Position numbers and translations under genes: made by a program. Positions 56,211 through 63,900 of a stretch of DNA of 64,000 bases are shown piece by piece. The stretch comes from Saprospiraceae bacterium. Lineage in GTDB: Bacteria > Bacteroidota > Bacteroidia > Chitinophagales > Saprospiraceae. Under the pieces are notes generated by a model. The model was not told the origin of the DNA. It made no database searches and saw only the letters and a list, made by a program, of their open reading frames with translations. Position 1 is the first letter of the stretch. Every line of letters starts with the position of its first letter. The stretch lies in contig JADJNF010000002.1 of assembly GCA_016714445.1 (NCBI GenBank), forward strand, positions 124,001 through 188,000, in the 5' to 3' direction.

Positions 56211-58550
56211 TTAAAATTTAAAGTTATAACTAACAGATGGTATGTAGGTAAAAAGGTAAGTCTTCACACCAGTTGTTTTAGTAGGGTCATTTGGATCTTC
56301 TTCAAAATCAATGGTGAAGGCATTTTTTCTACCGTATGCATTGTATACTGAAAAGTTTAAAGAGCTTTCAAACTTCTTTGATTTTTTTAATGTACGAGTA
56401 GCTCCAATATCCAACCTATGATAAGCGGGCAATCTATACCCGTTTCTTTCTGTGTAATAAAACTCTGTTTTTCCATTTATCTCATATTTTCCACTAGGCA
56501 TGGTTACTGCATTGCCCGTATTAAATACCCAAGTTGCAGATATATTCCATTTTTTGCCGATGTCATACATAGATACTAAGGAAATATCATGGGTTGCATC
56601 TTGACGAGCTGCATACCAATTTCCGTTGTTAATGCCATCAATTTTTCTTTCGGTTCGACTGAGCGTATAGGATGCCCATCCGGTAAATTTTCCAGATTTC
56701 TTTTTGAGCATTAATTCTAGGCCATATGAACGGCCTATACCATAAAGCAATTCGCCCTCTATGTGTTCATTTGCTCGTATCTCAGCACCGTTTTTTAAGT
56801 CAAGTTGGTTGCCCATCCATCTATAATAGGTTTCAGCAGAGAACTGATATTGGTCATTGTTGAGATTTTTAAAATATCCAAGTGATACCTGATCGCTAAT
56901 TTCGGGTTTCACATTTCTACTGGAAGTAATCCATATATCTGTCGGAGTAGACGAATTTGAATTTTGTAACAAATGCAAGTTTTGAGTATTTCTGGTATAG
57001 CTCATCTTAAATGATTGTGTTTCGTCAAGAATATATGTCATATTTATTCTTGGCTCTGGATTGATATACGTCTGCACAATTTCCCCTTTACTAAAATATG
57101 TGCTGTCAACAATTTCACCATCATTATAGGAATAAAAATCTCCTCTCCCTATAAGGTTAAAAGTAGAAAGTCTAAGGCCATATTCCAAGTTAAATTTGCT
57201 TGATTGCTTCCAATTGTGTGAAAAATACAACCCATTTTCCAGAGCATACCTATCTTGAAGTATAACGGGATTGAGATCAGACTCTTCGCTGACTTCAACT
57301 TGACCTGGAGTGATGGTGTGGTAAATACTGCTTAGACCAAATTTGAAGCTATTTTTGTTGCTTGTAAAATAATCAAATTCATGCTTTAAATTCCAATTTT
57401 TTATTACTGAAGTAAGGCTAAATTCATCAACATCTCTAGTAATCTTAACACGATAATCATAATCCGAGTATATCAAAGAAGTGTTACTAAACAATTTTGG
57501 ATTCCATATCCTGTTCCAACGAACTGTACCAGTCACATTCCCCCAGTCTATACCAAATCTATCTGCAAAACTCAATTCATCTCTTCCAAAGTAACCGGAA
57601 ATAAATATTCTATTGTTGTCATTTATTTTGTAATTCGATTTAAGGTTTACATCGTAGAAATATAGTTTATTTTTATTTATTGTTTCATCTGGAGAAAGCT
57701 TTAAAAATAAATCAGCGTAAGTTCTTCTTCCTGATATTAAAAACGAACCTTTATCCTTCACAATGGGACCTTCCAAATTTAATCTGGAAGAGATTAAACC
57801 AATACCTCCTCCGACATGAAAATTTTGATTATTCCCTTCCTTCATTAATATGTCCATCACAGAAGAAGTTCTTCCTCCGTATTCTGCGGAAGCTGTGCCT
57901 TTGTAAAGCGTTAAATCTTTGATGGCATCACTATTAAAAGTAGAGAAAAAACCTAACAAATGGTTTGGGTTATAAACTATAGCTTCATCTAACAATATTA
58001 AGTTTTGTGAAGAGTTGCCACCTCTTACAAACATACCGCCACTGCCTTCTCCTGTAGTTTTAACACCTGGAGTTAATGTGAGTATTTTCATTACGTCTTG
58101 TTCTCCAAACAATACTGGTATTCTCTTTATTTCCTTAATGTCCAATTTTTCAGCACCAATCTTTGTATTAGTGACTTGATCATTTCGTTTTTCGGCTGTA
58201 ACAGTTATCTCTCCTAATATGATAGCATCCTCTTCCAATTTGACATCAAGTGTCATATTATGTTTTACATTGACTGTATGTTCTATTAACTTATAACCAA
58301 CGTACCCAATTTGTACAGTTTGATTTCCTGAAGCAATAGTTAAAGAATAGAAACCATATTCATTTGTTACTGTGCCCACGGAAGGATTGTCTTTCAAAGC
58401 AACAGTCGCACCTATGACTGTTTCACCAGTTTTACTATCGTATATTGTACCACTTAAAGTATATTTTTCCTGTGCATTTAAATTACTAACACTAAGAAAA
58501 GCTAATATTAATAATATGAACCTGCGAAAATAAAATTTGAATAAACTCAT
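56211..58550 (-). CDS. TonB-dependent outer-membrane receptor
   Basis: I use the ATG at 58550 (MSLFKFYFRRFILL), since its ATGA overlaps the upstream gene's stop; a longer frame begins at 58583. Signal peptide ends LNAQE; then the CarboxypepD_reg domain (GTIYDSKTGETVIGATVALKDN), the plug (VMKILTLTPGVKTTGEGSGGMFVRGG) and a barrel ending in YIPSVSYNFKF. The ~780-residue size fits this group. Ligand unknown; no SusD partner is present. Confidence 0.92.
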   Translation of the reverse strand: MSLFKFYFRRFILLILAFLSVSNLNAQEKYTLSGTIYDSKTGETVIGATVALKDNPSVGTVTNEYGFYSLTIASGNQTVQIGYVGYKLIEHTVNVKHNMTLDVKLEEDAIILGEITVTAEKRNDQVTNTKIGAEKLDIKEIKRIPVLFGEQDVMKILTLTPGVKTTGEGSGGMFVRGGNSSQNLILLDEAIVYNPNHLLGFFSTFNSDAIKDLTLYKGTASAEYGGRTSSVMDILMKEGNNQNFHVGGGIGLISSRLNLEGPIVKDKGSFLISGRRTYADLFLKLSPDETINKNKLYFYDVNLKSNYKINDNNRIFISGYFGRDELSFADRFGIDWGNVTGTVRWNRIWNPKLFSNTSLIYSDYDYRVKITRDVDEFSLTSVIKNWNLKHEFDYFTSNKNSFKFGLSSIYHTITPGQVEVSEESDLNPVILQDRYALENGLYFSHNWKQSSKFNLEYGLRLSTFNLIGRGDFYSYNDGEIVDSTYFSKGEIVQTYINPEPRINMTYILDETQSFKMSYTRNTQNLHLLQNSNSSTPTDIWITSSRNVKPEISDQVSLGYFKNLNNDQYQFSAETYYRWMGNQLDLKNGAEIRANEHIEGELLYGIGRSYGLELMLKKKSGKFTGWASYTLSRTERKIDGINNGNWYAARQDATHDISLVSMYDIGKKWNISATWVFNTGNAVTMPSGKYEINGKTEFYYTERNGYRLPAYHRLDIGATRTLKKSKKFESSLNFSVYNAYGRKNAFTIDFEEDPNDPTKTTGVKTYLFTYIPSVSYNFKF

Positions 58551-58978
58551 ATTATATAGTGTTTTGTCATGATTAATGTCCATTTTTCAACCTTGTCTTT
58601 TGAAAGAAATGATTTAAGCTCCTTCTTAATATCTTGAAGAAGTTCTAATTTTTTTAATTGGATTTTGTGGATCGTTTCGGGTGATGGTTTCCCGGGTTCT
58701 GTTTTAATTGTTTTTATAGCTTCTCTCATTTCTTTACTGAATTTTAATGCAATGGCAATGACTTTGTCATATTCGTCTTTGTCCAAATCTAAAGCCAATT
58801 GCATTTTTTTTGATTTTAATTCTGCTACTTGCTCATAACTTAATTCGTGGTATAGGCTATAACCTTGCTGAAATGATGAAGGATGATATTGATTGGCAAA
58901 ATTTGGTCTCTGTGCCAGACCAACCACAGTTACAAATAATAGTGATGTAAGCGTGAATATTTTCGATTTCGTATTCAT
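58547..58978 (-). CDS. Small exported protein of the Spy/CpxP-like helical type
   Basis: Start chosen at 58978 (MNTKSKIFTLTSLLFVTVVGLAQR), giving a signal peptide; mature part is helical: YEQVAELKSKKMQLALDLDKDEYDKVIAIALKFSKEMREAIK, the pattern of metal-sensing/periplasmic chaperone-like proteins. The link to Spy/CpxP is by architecture only. Overlaps the receptor gene by 4 nt. Confidence 0.68.
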   Translation of the reverse strand: MNTKSKIFTLTSLLFVTVVGLAQRPNFANQYHPSSFQQGYSLYHELSYEQVAELKSKKMQLALDLDKDEYDKVIAIALKFSKEMREAIKTIKTEPGKPSPETIHKIQLKKLELLQDIKKELKSFLSKDKVEKWTLIMTKHYII

Positions 58979-59074
58979 GATTGATATTATTTTATAATTC
59001 AATACAAAAATAAAACGAAATGAATAATTACATTTTATGTCTCTCTTAATGAGTAAAATGTGTCGGAGAACGTG

Positions 59075-59770
59075 TTATTTGGACTTAATTGCACTGTTGA
59101 TACTACCCAAATAACTGGTTCCAATCGGAATGGAAAATTGGTCAATAAAGATAGTTTTATTCCTAACTGAATCTATTTTCTTGATTGAGACAATGAAAGA
59201 TCTGTGTACCCTTAAAAATTCAGTTTGTGGAAGGATATCCATCATTTTTTTCATACTCATCAGTGTAAGCACAGATTTTTTATCTTCTAAATGGATCTTT
59301 ATGTAGTCATCCATTGTTTCAAGATAAAGAATTTTGGAGAAAAGAATTTTTACCAAGGCGTATTCTGATCTTACGTAAAGAGAGTTGTTTTCACCTTCGG
59401 TTTTGTTGAATATATATTGGTAATATTTTTGAGCTTTCTCACACGCCTGAATAAACCTGTTCTTCTCAATAGGCTTTAATAAGTAATCGATCGCATTCAC
59501 TTCAAAACCCTTAATGGCATATTCGCTGTGTGCCGTAGTAAATATGACCATTGTTGTTTGTTTGAGGGATTTATAAAAATTGATACCATTCATTGATGGC
59601 ATATTAATATCTAGAAATATCAAGTCAACTGGGTATGAACCAATGTAATTTTTTGCATTATCGATATTGCTAAAAGTTTTTTCCAAAGAGATAAACTCTG
59701 TATGTTTTGCTAACTTTTCAATAATTTGAAGAGCCAATGGTTCGTCATCAAGAGCTATTGCCTTTATCAT
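59075..59770 (-). CDS. LytTR-family response regulator
   Basis: 231 residues: receiver domain with phospho-acceptor Asp54 (LIFLDINMPSMNG) and LLKP, then a LytTR DNA-binding domain (ALVKILFSKILYLETMDDYIKIHLEDKKSVLTLMSMKKMMD...FLRVHRSFIVS). Works with the adjacent LytS-type kinase; probable target is the cassette's own operon. Confidence 0.95.
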   Translation of the reverse strand: MIKAIALDDEPLALQIIEKLAKHTEFISLEKTFSNIDNAKNYIGSYPVDLIFLDINMPSMNGINFYKSLKQTTMVIFTTAHSEYAIKGFEVNAIDYLLKPIEKNRFIQACEKAQKYYQYIFNKTEGENNSLYVRSEYALVKILFSKILYLETMDDYIKIHLEDKKSVLTLMSMKKMMDILPQTEFLRVHRSFIVSIKKIDSVRNKTIFIDQFSIPIGTSYLGSINSAIKSK

Positions 59771-60795
59771 TTTAGAAGAATTTTAAGTGAGACTTTAAAG
59801 GATTTATTATTTTCATCAATCAGAAATTGATAATTATTTGGATAATGTAACTCAAGTAATTTTTTTACGCTGGTAATTCCAAGACCAAATCCTTCTGACA
59901 ATGGAAAGGAATGATCGATTGCTACTTTTTTATTCATTACTGAAAAAATTAATTGGTTCGAATCTAATGATAGATAAATTTCGATTTTACATATATCTGT
60001 GCTATTTACACCATATTTAAATGCATTTTCAAGCAGTGGGGTCAAAAGAAAAGGAGCTATAAATATGATATTATCCGGCACGACAATTTGTTTTGTTACA
60101 TGGATGTTTTCTGCCAATCTTATGATTTGGAGGTCCAAATAATTATTGATGTTTTTAATTTCTTCGCTCAAAGGAATATGGTCAGAACTATTGTGATTTA
60201 GGTTGTACCTCAAAATGGATGACAATTTCAAGATTAAGGCTGATGCATCTTCTGAAACATCTATTGTTTTTGAATAAATACTATTAAGCGAATTAAATAG
60301 AAAATGTGGATTGTATTGCGATTTGAGAAGGCTTAATTCAATATTTTTTCTCTCTGTTTCTTCCTTCTTCAGCTTTTCATAAACAACAAAAAACCAAGAT
60401 AAGATGAGTGTAAGTATAATGCGAAGAATAATAAACGAGCCAAATCTTCGAGAGTTATCATTTAAAAAAAATGTGAATTGATCACTAAGTCTCAAACCAT
60501 TCAATGTTAAACGCATAAAAATGATAATTGTCACTATTGATAAGAGCAATAGGATGAAATATTTTATTCTTTGATTTTTATAATAAAATTTGGGTAGAAG
60601 CCACAAATAATTCAAATAGAACAACCCTAAAATTAGAATACTTGAGAAGACAGTGGCAAACCAAAATGCATTGTTGTTTTCTGGAATAAAAGGCAAGATA
60701 GCTGTAATTGGAAGTATTACCAATATTAATACTATAAGGCTTTGTTTTAAAAATTCTCCTTTGATGGTCTCCATATTATAGCAAAATAAAAACAT
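59767..60795 (-). CDS. LytS-type sensor histidine kinase
   Basis: 342 residues, about four membrane segments, then the His_kinase box YNPHFLFNSLN (His164) and an ATPase domain with LLTPLLENAFKYG and SEGFGLGITSVKKLL. An alternative start METIKGEF lies at 60774. Overlaps the regulator gene by 4 nt. Signal unknown. Confidence 0.93.
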   Translation of the reverse strand: MFLFCYNMETIKGEFLKQSLIVLILVILPITAILPFIPENNNAFWFATVFSSILILGLFYLNYLWLLPKFYYKNQRIKYFILLLLSIVTIIIFMRLTLNGLRLSDQFTFFLNDNSRRFGSFIILRIILTLILSWFFVVYEKLKKEETERKNIELSLLKSQYNPHFLFNSLNSIYSKTIDVSEDASALILKLSSILRYNLNHNSSDHIPLSEEIKNINNYLDLQIIRLAENIHVTKQIVVPDNIIFIAPFLLTPLLENAFKYGVNSTDICKIEIYLSLDSNQLIFSVMNKKVAIDHSFPLSEGFGLGITSVKKLLELHYPNNYQFLIDENNKSFKVSLKILLK

Positions 60796-60867
60796 ATCAT
60801 TGTTTAACCTCGATTTAAATCGGAATATCGTGTAAATGTGACGGAATATTAGTTTGTCTTTACTTGC

Positions 60868-60934
60868 TTACAACGGCTGCGATTTGTGACGGATGAGCGA
60901 CAGCGAAATCTGTTCATCAAATCGCTTGTTATGC
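60868..60934 (-). repeat. attC site
   Basis: R boxes TTACAAC and GTTATGC; arms GGCTGCGATTTGTGACGG and GTTCATCAAATCGC pair well. Confidence 0.92.
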
Positions 60935-60938
60935 TAAG

Positions 60939-61569
60939 TTATACTTTTAGTTTAATGTTTTTGGCAATAGAAATCTTCCAATCAGTTAATTCAATTTGTG
61001 ATACTAAACAATAGATTTTGAAGTCTTCAGTTAAATTTATTACTTCGTCATCTTTGCTTATCGGTACTATATTTTTATGAAGCTTACATACAAGATTGTC
61101 TCTTAAAGATAACGAGTTTAATTTGTCGTAACTATATCCATCATTTTGTAAAGGATCAGTACTAAATTCATCATTTGGAGGAAAAAGTGCTTTACCGTTA
61201 GAATCTATTAATAAAACTGAAAGTCCCTTAGCCCACAATTTTTTTGCTTCAATAAGAGGAGTTTTCCATTTCCCTACTTGGAATGCAGAAAACAATAAAC
61301 CAACGAATTGACCATTATCACAAATAGGAAAACATAAAAACAGAGTAGAATTACCATTAAAAAACCGAACTTACCGAATCAGATATAAATGGCTCCCTGT
61401 ATGCCACAGACTGCCCAAAATAAGGTCTAGAAGTTATTGGTTTAGAAAATATTCGAGATGATTTGGCATAGTTGCTAGGAGTTTCGTGATTTATGATTTG
61501 ACCTTGTTCATTACTCAAATACAAACCTTCTGACGCAAATACTCCAAGACTTTTTACTAGCAAACTCAT
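60939..61569 (-). pseudogene. Cache-domain sensor-like protein, split by one frameshift
   Basis: Frame from 61569 (MSLLVKSLGVFASEGLYLSN) gives ITSRPYFGQSVAYREPFISDSVSSVF and stops after a TTTTTT run; adding one base joins it to FFNGNSTLFLCFPICDNGQFVGLLFSAFQVGKW and on to the end at 60939. RPYF...SVA and PICDNGxFVGLL are PDC/Cache sensor signatures. Upstream in the same frame the coding potential continues to the SIR2 stop, so a SIR2-Cache fusion is possible. Confidence 0.68.
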
Positions 61570-61634
61570 CCAAGCATAATCTTTTAAATTATTAATGGAA
61601 TGTAGTGCTTCTGTTTCTTTTGCCTTTATAAAAT

Positions 61635-62723
61635 TTAAATGCTTTTTAAATCCATTTCTATTTCTTTTTTTATGAAATCCAGTTCATTATCGAAAGAAAC
61701 TGTATCATTTAATTTGAATTGTGTTGCAATCATTAATTCACCTAAGCTAAAGTTTAGCCCTTCGCTTCTATAATCATCAGACAATGAGACTAATGGAGGT
61801 CGCAAAGCAACGATACCTTTTGCTGCAAAAATTTCAGGTGTGTGATTTGCCATATCGAATTGTAAACTATAGAAATTTGGTTGAAAAATGCCTGTGCCTT
61901 GCGAAATGGAGCTTTCATATTCGTAAATAATATCTTCAATCAACTTTGTAATTTCCAAATCATTATGACTAAATCCTAAAAATAAAATATGTTTACTTCT
62001 TAATATATCTTTGAAGGTTTTAAATAATAGCACATTAGATCTATAATGTGTTCTATAATCAGTTCTAGTAAGAATTAACTTAGCGTGACTATTTAAGCAT
62101 CCATGAATTTTAAATAAAAAAGATTTATTATTTGGCGGGCTTGCAATCTCTGAGCTAAATTTTTGAATATCTGAATCATTTGTAATTGTTATTAGCTCAA
62201 TTGTTGGATGTAGTTTTTTCCAAGCTACTTCAAATAACGTATCATAATTAGTAGTTATGTAATATGGTAGTTTAAGTAATGCACACAAATAATGTGATGT
62301 TGTAGGTAGTGAAGTATTTTTATTGAATTCTTTTCTCAGAAGTATTTGTAAGGTTTCTGAACCTTGGAAATTTCTAGCTAATTCCGCTAAAGTCAAGGGA
62401 TCATTTTTAAGATTTTCATCATCAAGGTACGTTCTCTCTAAGTTTAAGGATTTACTAAGTAACTCATTCCAATTTGGAAATTTGGCAGGAATAGATAGAC
62501 CAGCGCCAAAAAACAATGCTAACTTTTCATCTCTGTAGCTCTCTATTAATCTTGGTGGCCAAAATGATTTAAAATCCTTCCAATCAACACTTAGTGGATT
62601 GATTGAAGCAATTTGATCTTCTAATTGTTTTGATACAGCTTTCAAGACATTTATATCACAAGCTGTTACCGTGTTATTCAGTCTAGAAACTAAATTAAAA
62701 ATATCTTCCTTAAGTCTTGGCAT
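61635..62723 (-). CDS. SIR2-like NADase-type protein (cassette gene)
   Basis: 362 residues. FFGAGLSIPAKFPNW (GAG at 73-75), ITTNYD (157-161), KIHGC (205-209) and LFLGFSHND (248-255) form the SIR2_2 fold found in bacterial defence systems, where it degrades NAD+. His207 fits the catalytic histidine. No signal peptide. Lies in one cassette with the Cache-domain gene downstream. Role in antiphage defence is inferred from family precedents (Thoeris, DSR, AVAST). Confidence 0.85.
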   Translation of the reverse strand: MPRLKEDIFNLVSRLNNTVTACDINVLKAVSKQLEDQIASINPLSVDWKDFKSFWPPRLIESYRDEKLALFFGAGLSIPAKFPNWNELLSKSLNLERTYLDDENLKNDPLTLAELARNFQGSETLQILLRKEFNKNTSLPTTSHYLCALLKLPYYITTNYDTLFEVAWKKLHPTIELITITNDSDIQKFSSEIASPPNNKSFLFKIHGCLNSHAKLILTRTDYRTHYRSNVLLFKTFKDILRSKHILFLGFSHNDLEITKLIEDIIYEYESSISQGTGIFQPNFYSLQFDMANHTPEIFAAKGIVALRPPLVSLSDDYRSEGLNFSLGELMIATQFKLNDTVSFDNELDFIKKEIEMDLKSI

Positions 62724-62753
62724 TATTAATTCTTATTTAACTTTCATAATTTA

Positions 62754-62820
62754 GCATAACGTCCCAGCACTGGCGACGGACGACCGATAGGGAGTCTGTA
62801 CGTCCAGTGCATTGTTACTG
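62754..62820 (-). repeat. attC site
   Basis: R boxes GCATAAC and GTTACTG; arms CAGCACTGGCGACGG and CGTCCAGTGC. Near-identical to the intron-split site at 48441. Confidence 0.93.
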
Positions 62821-62967
62821 GTCGTTTTTATTGTTTTTCAAAGGTAACTCTTTTGGCCAATCCACAAATCAAAAATCTAAAATCTTTTTATCTCCAACGT
62901 CCCGCTTGGCAATCTTTAAATCTCAAAATCTTCATCCCGTTTTGACATCTTCATCTATGACCAGTAA
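62760..62967 (-). repeat. ORF-less cassette, copy 2
   Basis: 208 bp, about 96% identical to copy 1 (48442-48649), 14.3 kb away. Shows the uninterrupted R box at the place where copy 1 has the intron. Confidence 0.85.
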
Positions 62968-63026
62968 CGTCAAAGTACATGCGATCGTGCTACGATAGGA
63001 GCATGTCGTTATGTACACTGTTATAT
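62962..63026 (-). repeat. attC site
   Basis: R boxes CAGTAAC and GTTATAT; arms AAGTACATGCGATC and GTTATGTACACT; central GCTACGATAGGAGCATG. Confidence 0.88.
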
Positions 63027-63062
63027 AACGTCAATTTATTCACAAATATAAAATAAAACATT

Positions 63063-63323
63063 ATGCCAACATATAATCAATTAAAGGAATCAAGGAGAGT
63101 TCACGAAGGTATTTTTGGTGCAGGAGTTCCTTTTATGGAAACTCCAAAATATACCGATGAAGTAAGTTTTGATAATGTACCTAAAAAATACATGCTTGTA
63201 ATACATTTTAATGATTCTACAAAATGGGAGTTACCTTTTGACAAAGCATCGGAAAGAACCTTATGGATACATCGCTTTGATTTAGATAATGACGTTTCGG
63301 TAGTTAGATATGATGTTATATAA
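63063..63323 (+). CDS. Hypothetical small protein on the plus strand (cassette gene)
   Basis: 86 residues, PTYNQLKESRRVHEGIFGAGVPFMETPKYTDEV...IHFNDSTKWELPFDKASERTLWIHRF, soluble, family unknown. Unlike most cassette genes it points against the attC polarity, so it probably has its own promoter. Its stop TAA lies in the left R box of the next attC. Confidence 0.62.
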   Translation: MPTYNQLKESRRVHEGIFGAGVPFMETPKYTDEVSFDNVPKKYMLVIHFNDSTKWELPFDKASERTLWIHRFDLDNDVSVVRYDVI

Positions 63324-63384
63324 CGTCTAAGTGCAGACGACGTGGCGACGATAGGAGACATGTATGTTCTGCGCAATGTTATGT
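63318..63384 (-). repeat. attC site
   Basis: R boxes ATATAAC and GTTATGT; arms TAAGTGCAGACGACG and GTATGTTCTGCGCA; central GGCGACGATAGGAGACAT. Confidence 0.88.
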
Positions 63385-63446
63385 AGGGTTTAATTAATTG
63401 TTTGTTTTTGCTGTTTCGGCGGCGCAATATACAAAGATAAAGTAAA

Positions 63447-63662
63447 ATGACAGAACAACAAAGAAGTGAGATATACCCACCTAAAAAACCAGGTGATTGG
63501 GCATATCCAGTATATCAAGATTTACTTCCTATTATTATGAAATATAATAAACTATCTGACAGTCAAATATCAGATGTTGTAAAGATGTGTAAAAAGCATA
63601 TTAACGAGGCCTATCAACTCCGTGTGTTTGATATAGAACAGATAAGTAAAGTTGACCACTAA
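63447..63662 (+). CDS. Hypothetical small protein on the plus strand
   Basis: 71 residues, EQQRSEIYPPKKPGDWAYPVYQDLLPIIMKYNKLSDSQISDVVKMCKKHINEAYQLR, soluble and helical at the end. Preceded by GGCGGCGCAATATACAAAGATAAAG, almost the same leader as the next plus-strand gene. Family unknown. Confidence 0.58.
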   Translation: MTEQQRSEIYPPKKPGDWAYPVYQDLLPIIMKYNKLSDSQISDVVKMCKKHINEAYQLRVFDIEQISKVDH

Positions 63663-63798
63663 ATTCAAATACTTGAGTTTGTAAAGCTGTCCAAACTTGA
63701 CTATCTTGTTCATATCTTACAGATCTAAAGTTTATAACATTATCTTTTTCAAGTGTATATGTTATCCATACTACATTTTGTGGAATTTGGTCATTCAT
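63601..63798 (-). CDS. Possible small minus-strand protein
   Basis: 65 codons, MNDQIPQNVVWITYTLEKDNVINFRSVRYEQDSQVWTALQTQVF, with a protein-like strand pattern for ~50 residues. It overlaps the end of the plus-strand gene by 62 nt. Only one of the two may be real. Confidence 0.35.
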   Translation of the reverse strand: MNDQIPQNVVWITYTLEKDNVINFRSVRYEQDSQVWTALQTQVFEFSGQLYLSVLYQTHGVDRPR

Positions 63799-63900
63799 TT
63801 TAAATTGGTTTGTTGTTAAAAAATCTAAAATCTTAAATTAAACATAAAGTTGGTGTTGTTAGTTCGGCGGCGCAATTTATAAAAGATAAAGCTAAAAAAA

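Larger units (their letters stand above)
54911..60873 (-). mobile_element. 5.96-kb six-gene cassette
   Basis: Between the crossover points of the attC sites at 54905 and 60868 lie a LytS-type kinase, LytTR regulator, small exported protein, TonB receptor, PKD lipoprotein and DUF4249 lipoprotein, all on the minus strand. Cassette termini match each other (GTTGTAAGCA at both ends, then GGT/AGT), so it looks like one mobile unit and not a region where attC was lost. Confidence 0.8.

Noticed and set aside
36104..63384. CRISPR array
   Set aside because: Repeats are palindromic, unequal in length and spaced by whole genes; no cas genes.
63101..63427. 108-codon minus-strand ORF
   Set aside because: Shadow of the plus-strand gene 63063-63323 and runs across the next attC.
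63663..63900. Further attC right of 63384
   Set aside because: GTTGTTAG occurs near 63858, but no matching left arm was found.
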